A DNA stretch of 64,000 nt from Gymnorhina tibicen. Lineage: Eukaryota; Chordata; Aves; Passeriformes; Artamidae. The stretch spans positions 105,579 through 169,578 of the forward strand of contig VXAZ01009396.1 in assembly GCA_013399875.1 (NCBI GenBank), given 5' to 3'. Under the pieces are notes generated by a model. The model worked only from the letters and a program-made list of their open reading frames with translations. It searched no databases and was not told the origin of the DNA. A program made the position numbers and the translations under genes. This document shows positions 1 to 11,905 of the stretch, in pieces. Numbering within the stretch: the stretch's first letter is position 1; every line of letters starts with the position of its first letter.

Positions 1-1130
1 AAGGGACATTGCAGTTCTATTCAGCATCATAGCTGATATTGACCCTTGATTTGCTGTGTATGTTAAGCTTCCTTCTGTCAAAAAATAGTTTTTATTAAAT
101 TTGTTATTCCACCACTGTGGGATTAATTACAATTATTGCAGTAGCACAAGGTTCAGCTCTGAACTGCTAAACGAATTATTTTGTAACTCTTTGTTTAATT
201 TCATCTATTTAGGTTGCAATCAAGTGATAATGCTTTACACTTCAACATTAATAATTTTCCATGAACTTACATCTTCAAACTATGTTCTTATTGAAAAGGC
301 TAATGATTTGCCTTTTAATTTTTTTTTAAATTTTATTCTTCCAATATAAGGACTGGAAGTGAACAAGTAAATTAAGTGGTGATATATGGAAAACGACCTA
401 AAGGAGATGGTCCTTTCCAAGCTGTGAAATCCCTATACCTAACTTCTCTTCTGTTGCTAGAAGTCCAGGAACCTGTTTGATTAACACTTGGCTCTCCTTT
501 GGACATCTCTCCTTCTTCCTTTCTGTTTTCCAGTCCCCTAAAGAACAGGTCCTAAAAGGCAGCACGTGATGCTGCAATCTTTACTTGGCTTTTGTACAAT
601 AGTTTGTTGTAGGTGAGGGCACTTGGTGAGGAGATAGACTTTATTGGCTGAGGTTATGGGAAGGATAAAGGCATGGATGAAAGACTTGGCAGAAAAGTGT
701 ATTGCTGTGTGGTATGTATATGTCATCTTAGGGACAGGCTCAGCACCCCAAACAACCTCTGCTTAACTCTTTTTTCCCCGCTAAACTGTTATAGGTGCTC
801 AGCTGTGTTCATAATTTTTCATTTCTGTGTTGTTTTGGATACCTGTATTCAGTCACTGGTAGGTTCACTGGTCTCGGTTAGAGAAAATACACTGGTGAAT
901 TTTCATTCATACAAGCCCTTTCCATAGACACGTTTCTGGCCAGTCTCTGAGACAGAATATGAGGGTCTGTGTTCTTTTTATGTAAAAAAATTAATTCATT
1001 GCTCTTCTTTTCTATCTTTTGCTTTTGAAAATATGTTACTTAGAGGATTAAACCAGCTAAAATGCTTTCAGTATAACATTTTTTTTTTGCTGGAATGGAA
1101 ATTTGGAGTATTTAAAAATAAATTTTTTTA
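1..1130. other. Unannotated AT-rich noncoding DNA
   Basis: I see no gene, tRNA or recognisable repeat here. Short open frames on both strands lack protein-like composition or recognisable motifs. The stretch ends in an A/T-rich segment that was the target of the LTR beginning at 1136. Confidence 0.6.
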
Positions 1131-1135
1131 GAGTC
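1131..1135. repeat. Target-site duplication, left copy (GAGTC)
   Basis: Identical to 1775-1779 on the other side of the LTR. A 5-bp duplication is a normal retroviral integration footprint. Confidence 0.8.
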
Positions 1136-1774
1136 TGTGGCGTTTTGGGCCAAATTCAGGGAAACGTCCAAAAGGAACGTCTCCTCAAAGGAAGGCAGGT
1201 TAAAGCTGCCCCTCGCCCACCAGGTTTGGAAAAAAAAAATATTTTCCTTGGAGGAAAGTGAAGGAGAAAATAAAAACTATTTATTTAATAAACACACAGG
1301 AAAAGAATAATAATAATGCTAAATAACAAAACCTCTCGCTGTGAGAGAAAACCTGAAAGATTTTAGAGTCCTGTGGGTGTGGTCTCTCTCCTCCTCCTCG
1401 GAGCTGGGTCGGTGTGGGCCCCCCTCTGGGCCTAAGGTGGAAATTGTCCCAGTGTGTTCTGGTGTTCTGATGTTCTGAACAAGTCCAGAAGAGAAGAAGG
1501 GGAAAAAGCCGAAGTCCCAGAGAAAAAAACCTCTCTGTCTCCCTCTGAAGAAACAGAGCTGAAAAGCTGGCTGAAAAGCAAGAAGAGTGCTTCCTCTGCC
1601 CTCTGCAGAAGTAGCTAATCTCTGTGTCCTTGAAGCACAAATAGTTTTGAAAAGTTTGCTCAGTTTTTTTTCTCTCTCTTGCATCCAGTTTTAAAGGCAC
1701 AGAAAGGCTCAGGAATCATGTCTGGGCATAGAGCGGTGATAGGGGATAGAACAGCATAAAGTCACCCCAAGACA
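1136..1774 (-). mobile_element. Solo LTR of an endogenous retrovirus, family A copy 1
   Basis: This 639-bp block aligns along its whole length with 49636-50265, in the same orientation. Its ends are TGT and ACA, the usual LTR form. It is flanked by an exact 5-bp duplication, GAGTC, at 1131-1135 and 1775-1779, which fixes both ends. Orientation is minus: read that way a TTTAAAA box (in 1685-1697) precedes a polyadenylation signal-like AATAAATA (near 1278-1292). I recognise the family as a common passerine LTR, but no internal retroviral sequence or primer-binding site adjoins it, so it is a solo LTR left by recombination between two LTRs. The long open frames inside it on the minus strand (1281-1700, 1319-1684) are not retroviral genes. 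Confidence 0.85.
1685..1697 (-). promoter_or_regulatory. Candidate TATA-like box of the LTR promoter
   Basis: Read on the minus strand this is CCTTTAAAACTGG. The same string occurs at the matching position of the second copy (50177-50189), so it is conserved within the family and is the best candidate core promoter of the LTR. Activity is not known. Confidence 0.45.
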
Positions 1775-1779
1775 GAGTC
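1775..1779. repeat. Target-site duplication, right copy (GAGTC)
   Basis: Second copy of the 5-bp duplication that flanks the solo LTR at 1136-1774. Confidence 0.8.
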
Positions 1780-2805
1780 CAAGCCCTGTGCAGATGAATA
1801 TAATTCATAAAGGGTGCCTGGCTTCACTCCAGAGGAGCTGGGGGACCCGAGAATGATCTGAGCTCAGACTACAGAATTTACTGTGGTAAGTATCTAGCTG
1901 TGTCTGCAAAACAGGAGGCCATCACTGGCCATCAGCAGTGGGGCTCTGAGAGGGTAAGAGGAGTGCAGGAGCACTGGGGCTTGTGTTGCTCTTGTCTTGC
2001 TGCTTCCGTGTATCCTATGAGTGTAAAACCCAGACCTCTAATAAATGTATAGTGCTGTGCAGATTATTTTGGTGCTACCAAAATTTTTGTACTAACAACT
2101 CTCAAACTTTAGGAGGAAATATTTTTCCTACACTACTGCTGCTTAGCTGCTGGTATTTTAAAGCCCTTATGCATAATTTTCCCAATTCTAAAATATACAC
2201 ACAGGTTTCTAAACCTTCCCATGCTGAACAAAGTCTTTCCTTTTCTTCATGAAAATATTCAATAATGATAAAAATGTTCATAACACAGGCTAAGCAATTT
2301 TGCTCATAACTTTCTCTCAGAAAAGGAAGCTCCATATATTAACAATATTAACTGCTGGCTCATTTAATATAGAAGTAAATTAAGCCATTGATTGGAAATG
2401 ACTGCTTTGTGGCAGTGGTTTTAACAGTCATCTAAATAAAACAGCATTGCTCTGAGAGTTGTTAATAAAAGCCATAATGTTTTTATGTGTAGTTTTATAC
2501 AGTTCTGATCATCTTTCTGAGTAATGGACTTTTGAACTAGACTTCTTCCCCTTAATATTTTATTATTTTCCAATTTCTGGACTTTTAACACTCAGTTTGG
2601 AAGTTCTATTTTATTTAGGGGAAATAAGCAGTTGAATTTCTTGCCGTTTGAGACTCTCATTTATTACTGATTTGTTTGTTGCATTGCTAAGCTAAGCTAT
2701 CAAATTTATTCAGTACAAACCTAAAGGTTTTTAAGTGGCTTGGACTCAAATTACATTCACATAAGTAATTATAGTGAAATGATAGAGTTTTAATTCTTGA
2801 TGAAG
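1780..2805. other. Unannotated noncoding DNA
   Basis: The first 200 bases are relatively GC-rich and could be an unrecognised old repeat. The rest is AT-rich with no recognisable gene or element. Confidence 0.5.
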
Positions 2806-3060
2806 TAAGGAAGGGGGTCTACCTTGGATTTGAGGAGTGTGGACTTTCTCCTGTTCAGAGCACTGGTCCAGACAGTCCCCTGAGACACAGTCCTTGATAA
2901 AAAAGGGGTCCAGAAAGGCTGGACATTAAGAAGGAAATCCTACAGACACAGAAACAGGCTGTCCCCTTGTGCCAAAAGAAGTGCCACTGGGGAAGAAGAC
3001 TGGCCTGGTGGAAGAGGGAGCTTTCTCATGATCTCAGGAAAAAAAAAGTGGTTTTGACCT
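2806..3060 (+). mobile_element. CR1 LINE ORF2 remnant, part 1 (upstream of an LTR insertion)
   Basis: The DNA matches my knowledge of avian CR1 ORF2 in the linker between the endonuclease and reverse transcriptase domains, with phrases such as a run meaning 'LFRALVQ' and 'GWTF' followed by a basic R/K-rich stretch. It carries stops and frameshifts. It stops exactly where the ERVL-type LTR begins and continues at 3465, so this and 3465-4092 are one CR1 copy broken by a later insertion. There is no CR1 3' end, so the copy is an internal fragment. Confidence 0.75.
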
Positions 3061-3464
3061 TGTCCTGGTTCTGACCAGGACTGAGTTAACTTTTGAAGCA
3101 GCTGGGAGGGGCCAGGACCCCGGGGCCATTCTATAGCCCCTTGCACCATGTGCAGGGGGATCACATCTTTTTTCTGGTTTGCCAGAATTTGCAGATGGGT
3201 GGCACCGGGTTCCACATGGTGAGCACACGCATGTGAATTGTTTGCCTGTCTCATACACTTTGGTTTTAGCATTGTTGTCACCGTTCTTCTGATTTCATTG
3301 CTGTTTCCAGTAAACTGTTCTCTCAGCCTGTGATCTTTTCCTTTTTGTGCCTTCAATTCTCTTCTCCACCCCACCACAGGGGGAGGGGAAGAGTGAGCCA
3401 GTGGCCTATGGGGTGTTTTCAGTGGGAATACTAAATTTGGGAGCACCATTCCTAAACCATGACA
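3061..3464 (+). mobile_element. Solo LTR, ERVL-type, inserted into CR1
   Basis: It starts TGTCCTGGTT and has the motif 'GAGTTAAC' soon after, then ends in a GACA tail. This is the layout of the abundant ERVL-type LTRs of songbirds, and it is related to the element at 44057-44640. The length is about 404 bp, shorter than the other ERVL-type LTRs here. The bases just left (GACCT) and just right (GAACA) look like a decayed 5-bp target duplication of a CR1 site. Removing the LTR and one copy restores a continuous CR1 reading across the site. AGTAAA near 3310 may be a weak polyadenylation signal. No internal retroviral region is present. Confidence 0.75.
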
Positions 3465-4092
3465 GAACATTGGAAGAAGCAGCAGGAACTCAAGAAGAGT
3501 ACAAGGATATTTTTAGGTCATGGAAAGAGAATTCAATCTGGCCACTAATATGAAAGATAATAAAAGGTGTTTTTATAAATAGACCAACAACAAAAGGAGG
3601 ACCAAGGAAAACCTCCATTCTTTGTTGGATGCAGGAGACAACATTGTCACCAAGGAAGAGGGAAAGGCTGAAGTAGTTAATGCTTTCTTTGACTTGGTCT
3701 TCAACACTAGGAATGGTTGTCATGAAGGCAGCCAGTCCTCTTAGTTGGTAGACAGGGACTGGGAGCAGACTAGACCCCCTGTAATCCAGGAGGAGGTAGG
3801 TAGTGACCTGCTGAGCCATTTAGACACTCAAAAGTCTCTGGGAGTGGATGGGATTCGTCCAACGGGAGATGGCAGCAGAGCTCACTAAGCCACCCCCCAT
3901 AATTAATCAGTCCTGGTTAAGTGGGGAGGTCCCAGCTCCCTGCAGGTTGGCCAATGTGACACCCATCCACAGAATGGCCAGAAGAGGATCCAGGGAACTA
4001 GAGGCCTGACCTCAGGGCCCAGGAAAGTCATGGAAAAGATCATCTTGAGTGCGATCACATGGCATGTGTGGGGCAAACAAGAGATCAGGCTT
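3465..4092 (+). mobile_element. CR1 LINE ORF2 remnant, part 2 (start of reverse transcriptase domain)
   Basis: Translation in shifting frames gives CR1 reverse-transcriptase signatures: 'KENLHSLLDAGDNIVTKEEGKAEVV' split into short matching pieces around 3595-3690, then 'NAFF', and later DNA for 'ANVTPI', 'DPGN' and 'GKVMEKIILSAI'. Many stops and frameshifts are present, so it is a dead copy. The match stops near 4092, well before the catalytic FADD region. Confidence 0.8.
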
Positions 4093-7000
4093 ATTTATTT
4101 CCTGATCTTCTGTAAGTCATTTGAAATAAACAAAAAATTCTAATTTAGGATTATGAAAATCTGAGAACTATTCAAATTTTTTATTTTGAGATAAAAAGGC
4201 TGTGTAAAGGACCTGAGTGGAATTTTACGTGGCCAAGACTTTTAGTAGGAAATTGAACATATTTAGAGTACATTGATAGAGTGGTTGATTTATGTAGGTT
4301 TTATTTCCCCTCAACATGTTATGATCAACATGATCCTAAAACATTGTTGCAAGAGAGATCAAATAAAATTTTTTGAGCTGTTGCGAGGAATTTGAATCCT
4401 TCACCAAATATATCATATTATGCTACTGTTTTCATTTCAACCGAATGCTTCTGGTGTCTGTAGCGTACACGTGGTTTTGTTGTGACAGCTAGTAAAAGCA
4501 GTTCTCAGAACAAACTGAAATGCTTGCTCTACTCTCTGAATTCTCTCCCTCTTTTGTATCTCTTTTCTTTCTTCCTCTCTCCTCTATAAGTAGCCAAAAT
4601 TCACTAGAAGCAGAGTAGGCTGGAAGGAACTGTGGAAAGTGAAGCAGCTGCAGCTGTGGTGTTGAGGAAAGGGGTGCTGGACAGCATCTGGCCCCGCAGT
4701 TCCCTCACTACAGCAGGAAGGAGTCTCTAGGGATTCTACAGTGGTTTGGGGATTTGGGACTTTTTCCCCATCTATGTGTATATCTTGTTCCCTGGGCCTG
4801 AAGACTAATCATTAGGTATTTGAAAAGTGTGGACAGCCTGGAAAATGAAGACATAGGAACTAAATTATAAACAGTATTTTTATACCAGCAGTAGCAGTCA
4901 ACTTTCTAACTACTATGCAGTGTAAGACTGCATGGAAAGTAAAAATAAAAGCACCTTTATTTCTGGAAAAATATGGATGAAGAGATTTTCGAAGAGACTG
5001 GAACCTCAGTATTTAGGTGTCTGACTTCAGATAATTCACAGAGACTCACTTTTATTCAGTGTATATTTTATTGTAAAGGCTAATTAAGCAGAATATAGTC
5101 TTGACTGCCTTAATGGTTAAACTGACTGATGTCTGCAGTAACTCTGGTTCAAACTGTTACTTGTCTTCTATTGCACACTTTTATTAAAAAAAAGTACTTT
5201 GCTTTTGTAAGCTATCCCTGTCTATTTTTTTCTACTGGTATTTGAAAGACCAATGGCAAGTCCTCACGTCCAGATATTTGTTAGATCAGCTTGATGTAAT
5301 TAAAGAATGTTTTGATGAATTTGGTAACAGACTTAAGGTGTGTTCAGGATTTCAAGACCATATTAACCCTCCAGCATTTATAACACTATTGTATTGTATG
5401 TGGAGGATGTTTCGCACGGGGAGTGTTATGTCTATCACAAGCCCAAGGTTATCCAAGACAGTATTTCATACCTCCAGAGGAATACGAGTGATCCATGTAA
5501 ATGACAAGTGGAGATAATGGGTTCAGTATTTGCAAAAAATGCCTCAGATTCTCTGTGTTTCAACTGTACATTTTGGATAACCTGGAGACGTTCCTAGCAA
5601 GATGGAGACAGTATCTCCATTCTCTTCTGCTGAAAGCCTTGATATGAAAAAATCCTCCCTTTTAACTTGGATATATGAGTTCACTGAGTGGACAGAAATA
5701 AGGAAGGAAGAAAAGTCACCATCACAGCAGCAATTTTAAATTGTATGCGTGAATGAATTTCTGAGATTAATAACATGAAATACATTAGGATTGTTTTGTT
5801 ATCCTTACAGTTTTGAAAAGACAAGTAGCCATTGTAGGTGAGATTGTCTAGTTTCCTCAGTAATAAGTCCTATATATTAGAGCTTAGATTTGGCATTCCC
5901 CTGATAAATTTTGCTCATAGCGATTGTACTGAAGAGAGGATAAAGTGCCTTTTATACTTCTTTTTGAACCTTACATTTACTGAAACCCCAGAAAAGTCTA
6001 TGTGGTATTCTCATACTCCTTCAAACAGGTATTTCACAATTCTGTGTTAAGTCAACTAAGAAAATATTTAAAATTATTCTCAGGCACACATCTCTGTAAA
6101 TCAGTGTGAACCAGTTTATGTCATTGCCAGCTGATCTGGGAAAGGCCTTCCTGCCCCAAATGTGATAAAAAGTGAAGTCGTATTACTTGAGATGGAAAGA
6201 AAATTTTATGAAGGCAAATTTTCACCACTTAAAAGGTGAACAAATTAAGTCAAAATAGCAGTGTTATTTATGGCTTAATTAACAAGTCGGCAAAATGTGC
6301 TAATGAATTAAAATAACAGATTTTGGTATTGACATATACAGAACAGTTAGCAACTTGTTCCTCTATTTCCTGTAAGAATCACATAAAAATCACATAGATT
6401 CAGATAATTAATTTGCTGAGTGCTAAAATGCGCTTTAAAAAGTTAAATTCATAAAACTCATATGCATTTTATATAGATTTTGTATCAGTTAGGAACATTA
6501 ACAACATAATAGGATGCCACTGGATGTAACATGATAAGCAGGCAACTTTTCTGGTGTTGAAAACTCATCAGAGTGAAGCAGTGGCTTCTTTAATTGGCCT
6601 TTTAAGTTAGACACATAGTGAGAATGGGCATGGTCCAGAAAATGGAGGGGTATCAGGAACAGTTTGATTTGAATATTATTGGGGATCTGCAAGTCATTAA
6701 TACACTTATCTTCAGATTATTATACTTTATGTTTTCTGGTTTTCAAATAATTCAAAGGAAGTAATGATTATGTTTGGGAGAATATATTGATATTTTCCAT
6801 AAAATCCGGATAAACATGTTACACAGCATTCTACTCTGGACTTTATTTTTTGCCTCTTTTCTCACCCTCTTGAATTCAGCTACACATGAAAAAGAACAAA
6901 ATTTCATTTTCACCTATATCAGTTCAGTAACTAGTCACAAAAATGGGTGTGTAAGACAAAGAAGTGGGGATAAGTGACAAAGGCAGGAGATGCTGCACTA

Positions 7001-10000
7001 CTTCTGCAGTGTGCTGGTTTAAAAAGCTCATGAGCCTATGGTCTGAGCTGCAAGACTGCAATTCAAGATAAAAATTTATCCAGTTTTACTTATATTTTTG
7101 CACAACTGCTTCTGTGAAGATCTGTGAAGATCTTTTTGAAGACGATAGCAAAATCTTCTAAGGTGAATTGATATTAGGAAGCCATCTCATATATTGTAAA
7201 CCACGTTCTACTGTATTAAAAGAATTATAATCACATAATGAGAGCAGAACAGCATCATGTGATGAATATGCAGAATTTTTTTCTTGTCTAATGGCTATTA
7301 ATGGTGCTAGTGACCCCATTAAATAAAAAACTAAGGAACTAACAAAGCAGGTTTCTTTAATATTTTCATAAATTAAAAATTATATTTCAAAATATTTTTT
7401 GCTGTGTCTGCATTTCAGTTTATTTTTACTTTTAGAATAGGTTGGAAAAATAGATCTACAAAGTGTTGGATGTTGTGCCCAGAATGCCTGCCTATCTACT
7501 CTGCTTTTCCAACAAGGAGACTCTTATTTCCTTTAAGCTTTACCAGCTACTTTCATCTGCTCGGGGCTTTCTATATAGCATTTTCAGCAATGTCTTCTGT
7601 CAACAATAAATTATTGTATACTATCTGGGTACATTCACTAGAGCTGAATTCAGTGCATAATTTGAATACAGAAATAATAAATTCCTTCAGGAACAATTCT
7701 ATAAAGAAAATATAATTTCACTCCTCTCCTCCCCATCAGTTTGTGATTGTTTTCAATGTTTACTTTAAATTCAAAATGGTACAGAAACTGTCTTCTCAGT
7801 AGTGTTTCTAATGGCATTGCAGGCTATTGGAAAAGAGAAAAGTATTTTCAAGCAAGTATCTTTTGTGAAAAAAAGCCATTGATATTAACTTAAAGAGTAA
7901 TTGAGGGATCAGCTTGATTATTGAGATTGGAGGAAAGAATCTGATACTCATGAGTAAATTTTTCTTGTGAAAAGACATCTCAGTAAGTGGGAAAGATTTC
8001 AGCAAGGGCCATGCGGTTTGGTGTAAGATTATTATGACTGTCTTAGAGGAACAATATGACACCTCTGTCAGCTACAAATATGGATTGTGGTGGGAGTGGG
8101 AGTTACAAAGAAATGCACAAAGAGAGATGAAATCTCAAGAATCGTTAAACAAGGTTATACAAACCAAGGTTGTACCACGATGGGTAGCTAGACATGGGAA
8201 GGTTTCTCTCTCATACCACAGAATAATACAGATGTTATTCTGTAGTAACCCCAGAATACATCCCAGCCTCTCCCACAGATTTTAGAAGGGTGAGAGAGAA
8301 TCATTGTTAACTCACAGATGTGTCAAAGAACCACTTGAGTGCATCAGCTATCAAAGATGTCAGACCAAGTAAAATCAGAGTGAATGTGGTAGCTACAGGC
8401 CACTTCAGGAATATGGCTTGAGATATAGATGGAGATTGCTGAGTAGGGATAGGATGGCGTATCAGATGAAGTCAGAGAAATAATATGTGATAGAAAATAA
8501 AGCCCTTTCACTGCTTCAAAATGGGGGAAGCTGCATCTTTCTACTGCTACTCTTCTGTTTAGGAGAAATGATGGGTTGGATAAAACTTTGGATTCACATG
8601 TATAAATTTCATGCTCTTTTCATGATGGGGGAATGACTCACTCATGTGAACAGATGGAAAGAGTGTAAGGGGGGAAAAAGGGTCCTCTGGGAAGGCATGG
8701 AATTTCTTGATTTTGGTATAGTTATTAATGTATTTTGGTTGATGAAGCTGTATCTTAATCAAATCTCACAAAATTCTCAAAAGCTAGTCTAAAAATAAGA
8801 GAGCATAGTCTCCGCTGTTTAACTAAGAAGTTGAATTAGGCTCATAACTAAAGGGCAAACTTGGGCAGAAACATGAGCTACTCATCTTTTTCAAGTATCT
8901 GTAGTCCTTTGATGGCTAGGCGAACTACTTGTTGGTGAGTATTCTGTACATCTTTGCTGCTCTAGGGCTTTGCTTCTCCTCAGAACTTTATTTTTTAATT
9001 ACAGAAATAGGTGCTAAAAGGTGCAGTAGGTGCTGTACAATTGAACAGAAGGAGTCAGATACTGCTTTGTGTTTCGGGAAAAAAAAAGACTGCTTGAAGG
9101 CAGAGGTAGAAAGGTATTCAGAAAACTAAAATTACTCCTGTAAGTGCTCTGTTTCCAGTGAGATGAATGAAAATTAGGTGGCTTCAGAGATTATCCTTCC
9201 CCTCCGGCTCTCCCTCCTGCTTCTTTCTCAAGTACTCCAAGCTGAGATGCTGGCACAGCAGCTGTTGAAGCTTGACATATCAGTAATAAAGCCACTTGTT
9301 CCCCGCAGCGTGGAAAAGGGTGCAGGAGAGACACTAGCTGCTTTGTGTGTCTTTCCTTGTCACTTGATGTGAGGTTGAGGAGGCGTTGGGCAGATGTGGC
9401 CTCTCTTTTTTCTGTTTTTTTCTCTTTGTGAATCAGGAAGTGTTGGTTGGTCTAAGTCACTTTTGGTGTTGCATTGCAATTAAGCTCATGACCCTGAGTT
9501 TGTCTACTCCTTTAGCCAGAAAATGGGTCTTTTTGTGGTTAACTTCTAATGCTTATGCATGTATCAATGTTCTTAGAATGTGGTATTATCTAAATTTCAA
9601 CTCCAAAATTGCTCTTATTTGCATTCAAGATATGTGTAACCTCACGTAGATAAGGTTACATATACAATAAAGTAAAAGATCCACTCTCCCATCCTCTTCC
9701 TTTATACTTTTTTAGGCTGACTTAATTCTTTAGGATGAAGTAGTCTCTTAGGTGCTTTGGGATATGACTACAATAACAAAACAAAGCAGTATAACTCTTT
9801 GAGTCAAATGTTTACGTTATTCTAGTGGCAACTGAACAGCTTACAAATAACCGGCTTACTGCTTATTTGATAGGTGAGATAGGGGGTTATGCTTTTAAAC
9901 AAGCAAGGCTGCAAGCCTGCGCTGTCCTCAAATTATATTTCACAGTTTAAGCTAGCATGCTGTCCTCTGCATAGTTAGCTGCTGAACTGAAGCCGCTGGG

Positions 10001-11560
10001 CATGGACATGTGTTCCCCTGTGCCAGTGTGGCTTCAGGAAAGCAATAAACTGGTGAGGAAGACAGCTTAGTACCATTTAGTAGACATTTTAGCAACAGAA
10101 TTTGCTATTAGCCCACAAAATGCTGTTCTAAATTATTTTGCTGTAGTATGATACTCTTCTAACAGTAAGAAACTTCCCTTGGGATGCTGTAGGTCTTCCT
10201 GGATCCTGCAAAGAGCTGCCCTCCCTCACCAAGGAATGAGTCTGAGAACATTTTCTCTTGCTGCTCTGATGGAGCCTGGGTGTATATAGGTGTATACAGT
10301 ATGCAGACTGCTGTGCTGTACAGTGGGCTTTTCTCACAAACTTGCTAAAAGTCATGGTCTTCAGCAAATGCTTTGTTTCATCTTTTTCTGTGTACAGCCT
10401 TTGATCTAGAAAGTATAGTAAAGAAGAACTACCCATTAATGTGATAAGCTGTGCTGCAAATAGAATACTAACAGCACACAGGTATTAAGTTAGACTGTGA
10501 GAGTGATTGGCAGGTGGCAAGTCAAAAAGACCTTTTTTAAGCTGTTCCAGCTGAAGCCTTTGTGTAGTTCCCAAGAAAATGTTCAGTAAACCCACCAAGA
10601 GGTGGATCTGATAATCAAGTTTGATATTTGTGTAGGTTCTGTGGCTAATGTACTTTGTTCAACAAAAAATGTGACTTTACATAGTCGGTCTTTATCAATG
10701 CATTCAAAGATTACTGCTGGAATTGCAATGGTAAGAACAAAAGGGTGTTATCATTCCAAGGTGAAAACGTAGATGGGATAGATTTAAAAAGTGGTGATTG
10801 AACTTGTTGGGCAGTTTTGGTATACTTCCAAGTTTTTTAGACATAGGTAGACTTTCATAAAAAACTGTCATTAACAACATCTTGTGTTATACTTCATTTG
10901 TGCCTTTCCACTGAATGGTGTAGCCTACATTTGATCCTCCATGTTGATAAATATATAACCATTTTGGGGTGATAGATATCTTTGCATGTTGCTGGTATAT
11001 ATATGCTCGTCTACTCCTTTTAGGAGGTGTGTAGCATACAGCTTTTTAAGCCAGTGAACTAACTGAGTTAAATATTGCATCAAAGGAACACTTGACCAGT
11101 AACACTTGACCAGAAAAATGTACTGGGCCTCAGTGCTGTAACCATATTTGTGCATGCCAAAATGTATTTGGATTGGAAATATGCAGAACTAAAGGTTTCC
11201 TTCAAAAATAGCTCTTCTCTTGTTTGCTGAGTCAATCAATTGATTGCAGGAGGCCACTGGGTTAGTCAGGCATGGTTTACCCTTGGTTGGCTGTCCCTAA
11301 GAGGGTAATGCAGCCTTATGGAAGAAGTAAGTGTCAGACAAAAGGAGAGGGTGCAGCAGTAAGCACTGTCTCACTCTTGTGGGTACTTTAAGTCCCTTTG
11401 CACAGTCATGACCTGGCTGTGGAGCAGTCCTCACCCTTACTGTGGTACAGCTGACTTGAGAGACAATGCTATACATGCACCTTTTGAACTCTTGTGTCTT
11501 ACAGCTTCTTGAAAAATATGAAAAAACAAAGGATAAACTTTGATTTTACCAAGTATTGAG
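4093..11560. other. Long unannotated noncoding DNA
   Basis: About 7.5 kb with no gene I can support. Open frames reach 103 codons (7404-7715) but none shows a recognisable domain, a homologous-looking motif or plausible splice context. The 91-codon frame ending at 5517 is the most protein-like and was still rejected. Minor tandem duplications occur near 7108-7132 and 11085-11115. The AT-rich block around 6240-6340 contains several TAAT-type motifs and may be a conserved noncoding element, which I cannot test. Confidence 0.55.
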
Positions 11561-11905
11561 TGACGATGGGGGCCCTCCCTTTACGGCCGAAGGCGAGAGA
11601 GCAGAGAGAGCCGCTGTTCTGCTAGAGTTTTTTATTTTGTAGTTTCATAGTTCTCTGAAGGCAGAGTCCGAAGGGGTTACAAGCTGCAACAGTGGCGGCA
11701 GCAGCAGGCTAACAGCAAGATGTAACAGTTGTAGATGTTGAGGATGACGTTCAAACTTACAGAAGTGTTCATTATATTTACTAATTGACCAATAGAATTA
11801 ACACACGATTCTAGTTTTTCTTTTCTTAACCTATCCTGGTCTAATTCTAACCGTCATAAATTTTACATAAGCCTTACACAGGTATTACACAGATTTGCGT
11901 ATTTT
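11561..11905 (-). mobile_element. Probable ERVK-like LTR fragment
   Basis: A sudden GC- and CpG-richer block starts with TGACGATGGGGGCCCTCCC. It contains a minus-strand AATAAA (in the T-rich run near 11628-11637), followed by GC-rich sequence and then an AT-rich part with CCAAT-type motifs. The structure and wording resemble ERVK-type LTRs of songbirds read on the minus strand, with the LTR 3' end at 11561. I could not find a matching target duplication or a clear right end, so the right boundary is approximate. Confidence 0.5.

Noticed and set aside
1281..1700. 139- and 121-codon minus-strand open frames
   Set aside because: They lie wholly inside the solo LTR and are not retroviral genes.
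5242..5517. 91-codon plus-strand open frame with fairly protein-like composition
   Set aside because: It has no ATG at the listed start (TTG), no domain I recognise and no convincing splice context. Frames of this length are expected by chance in 64 kb.
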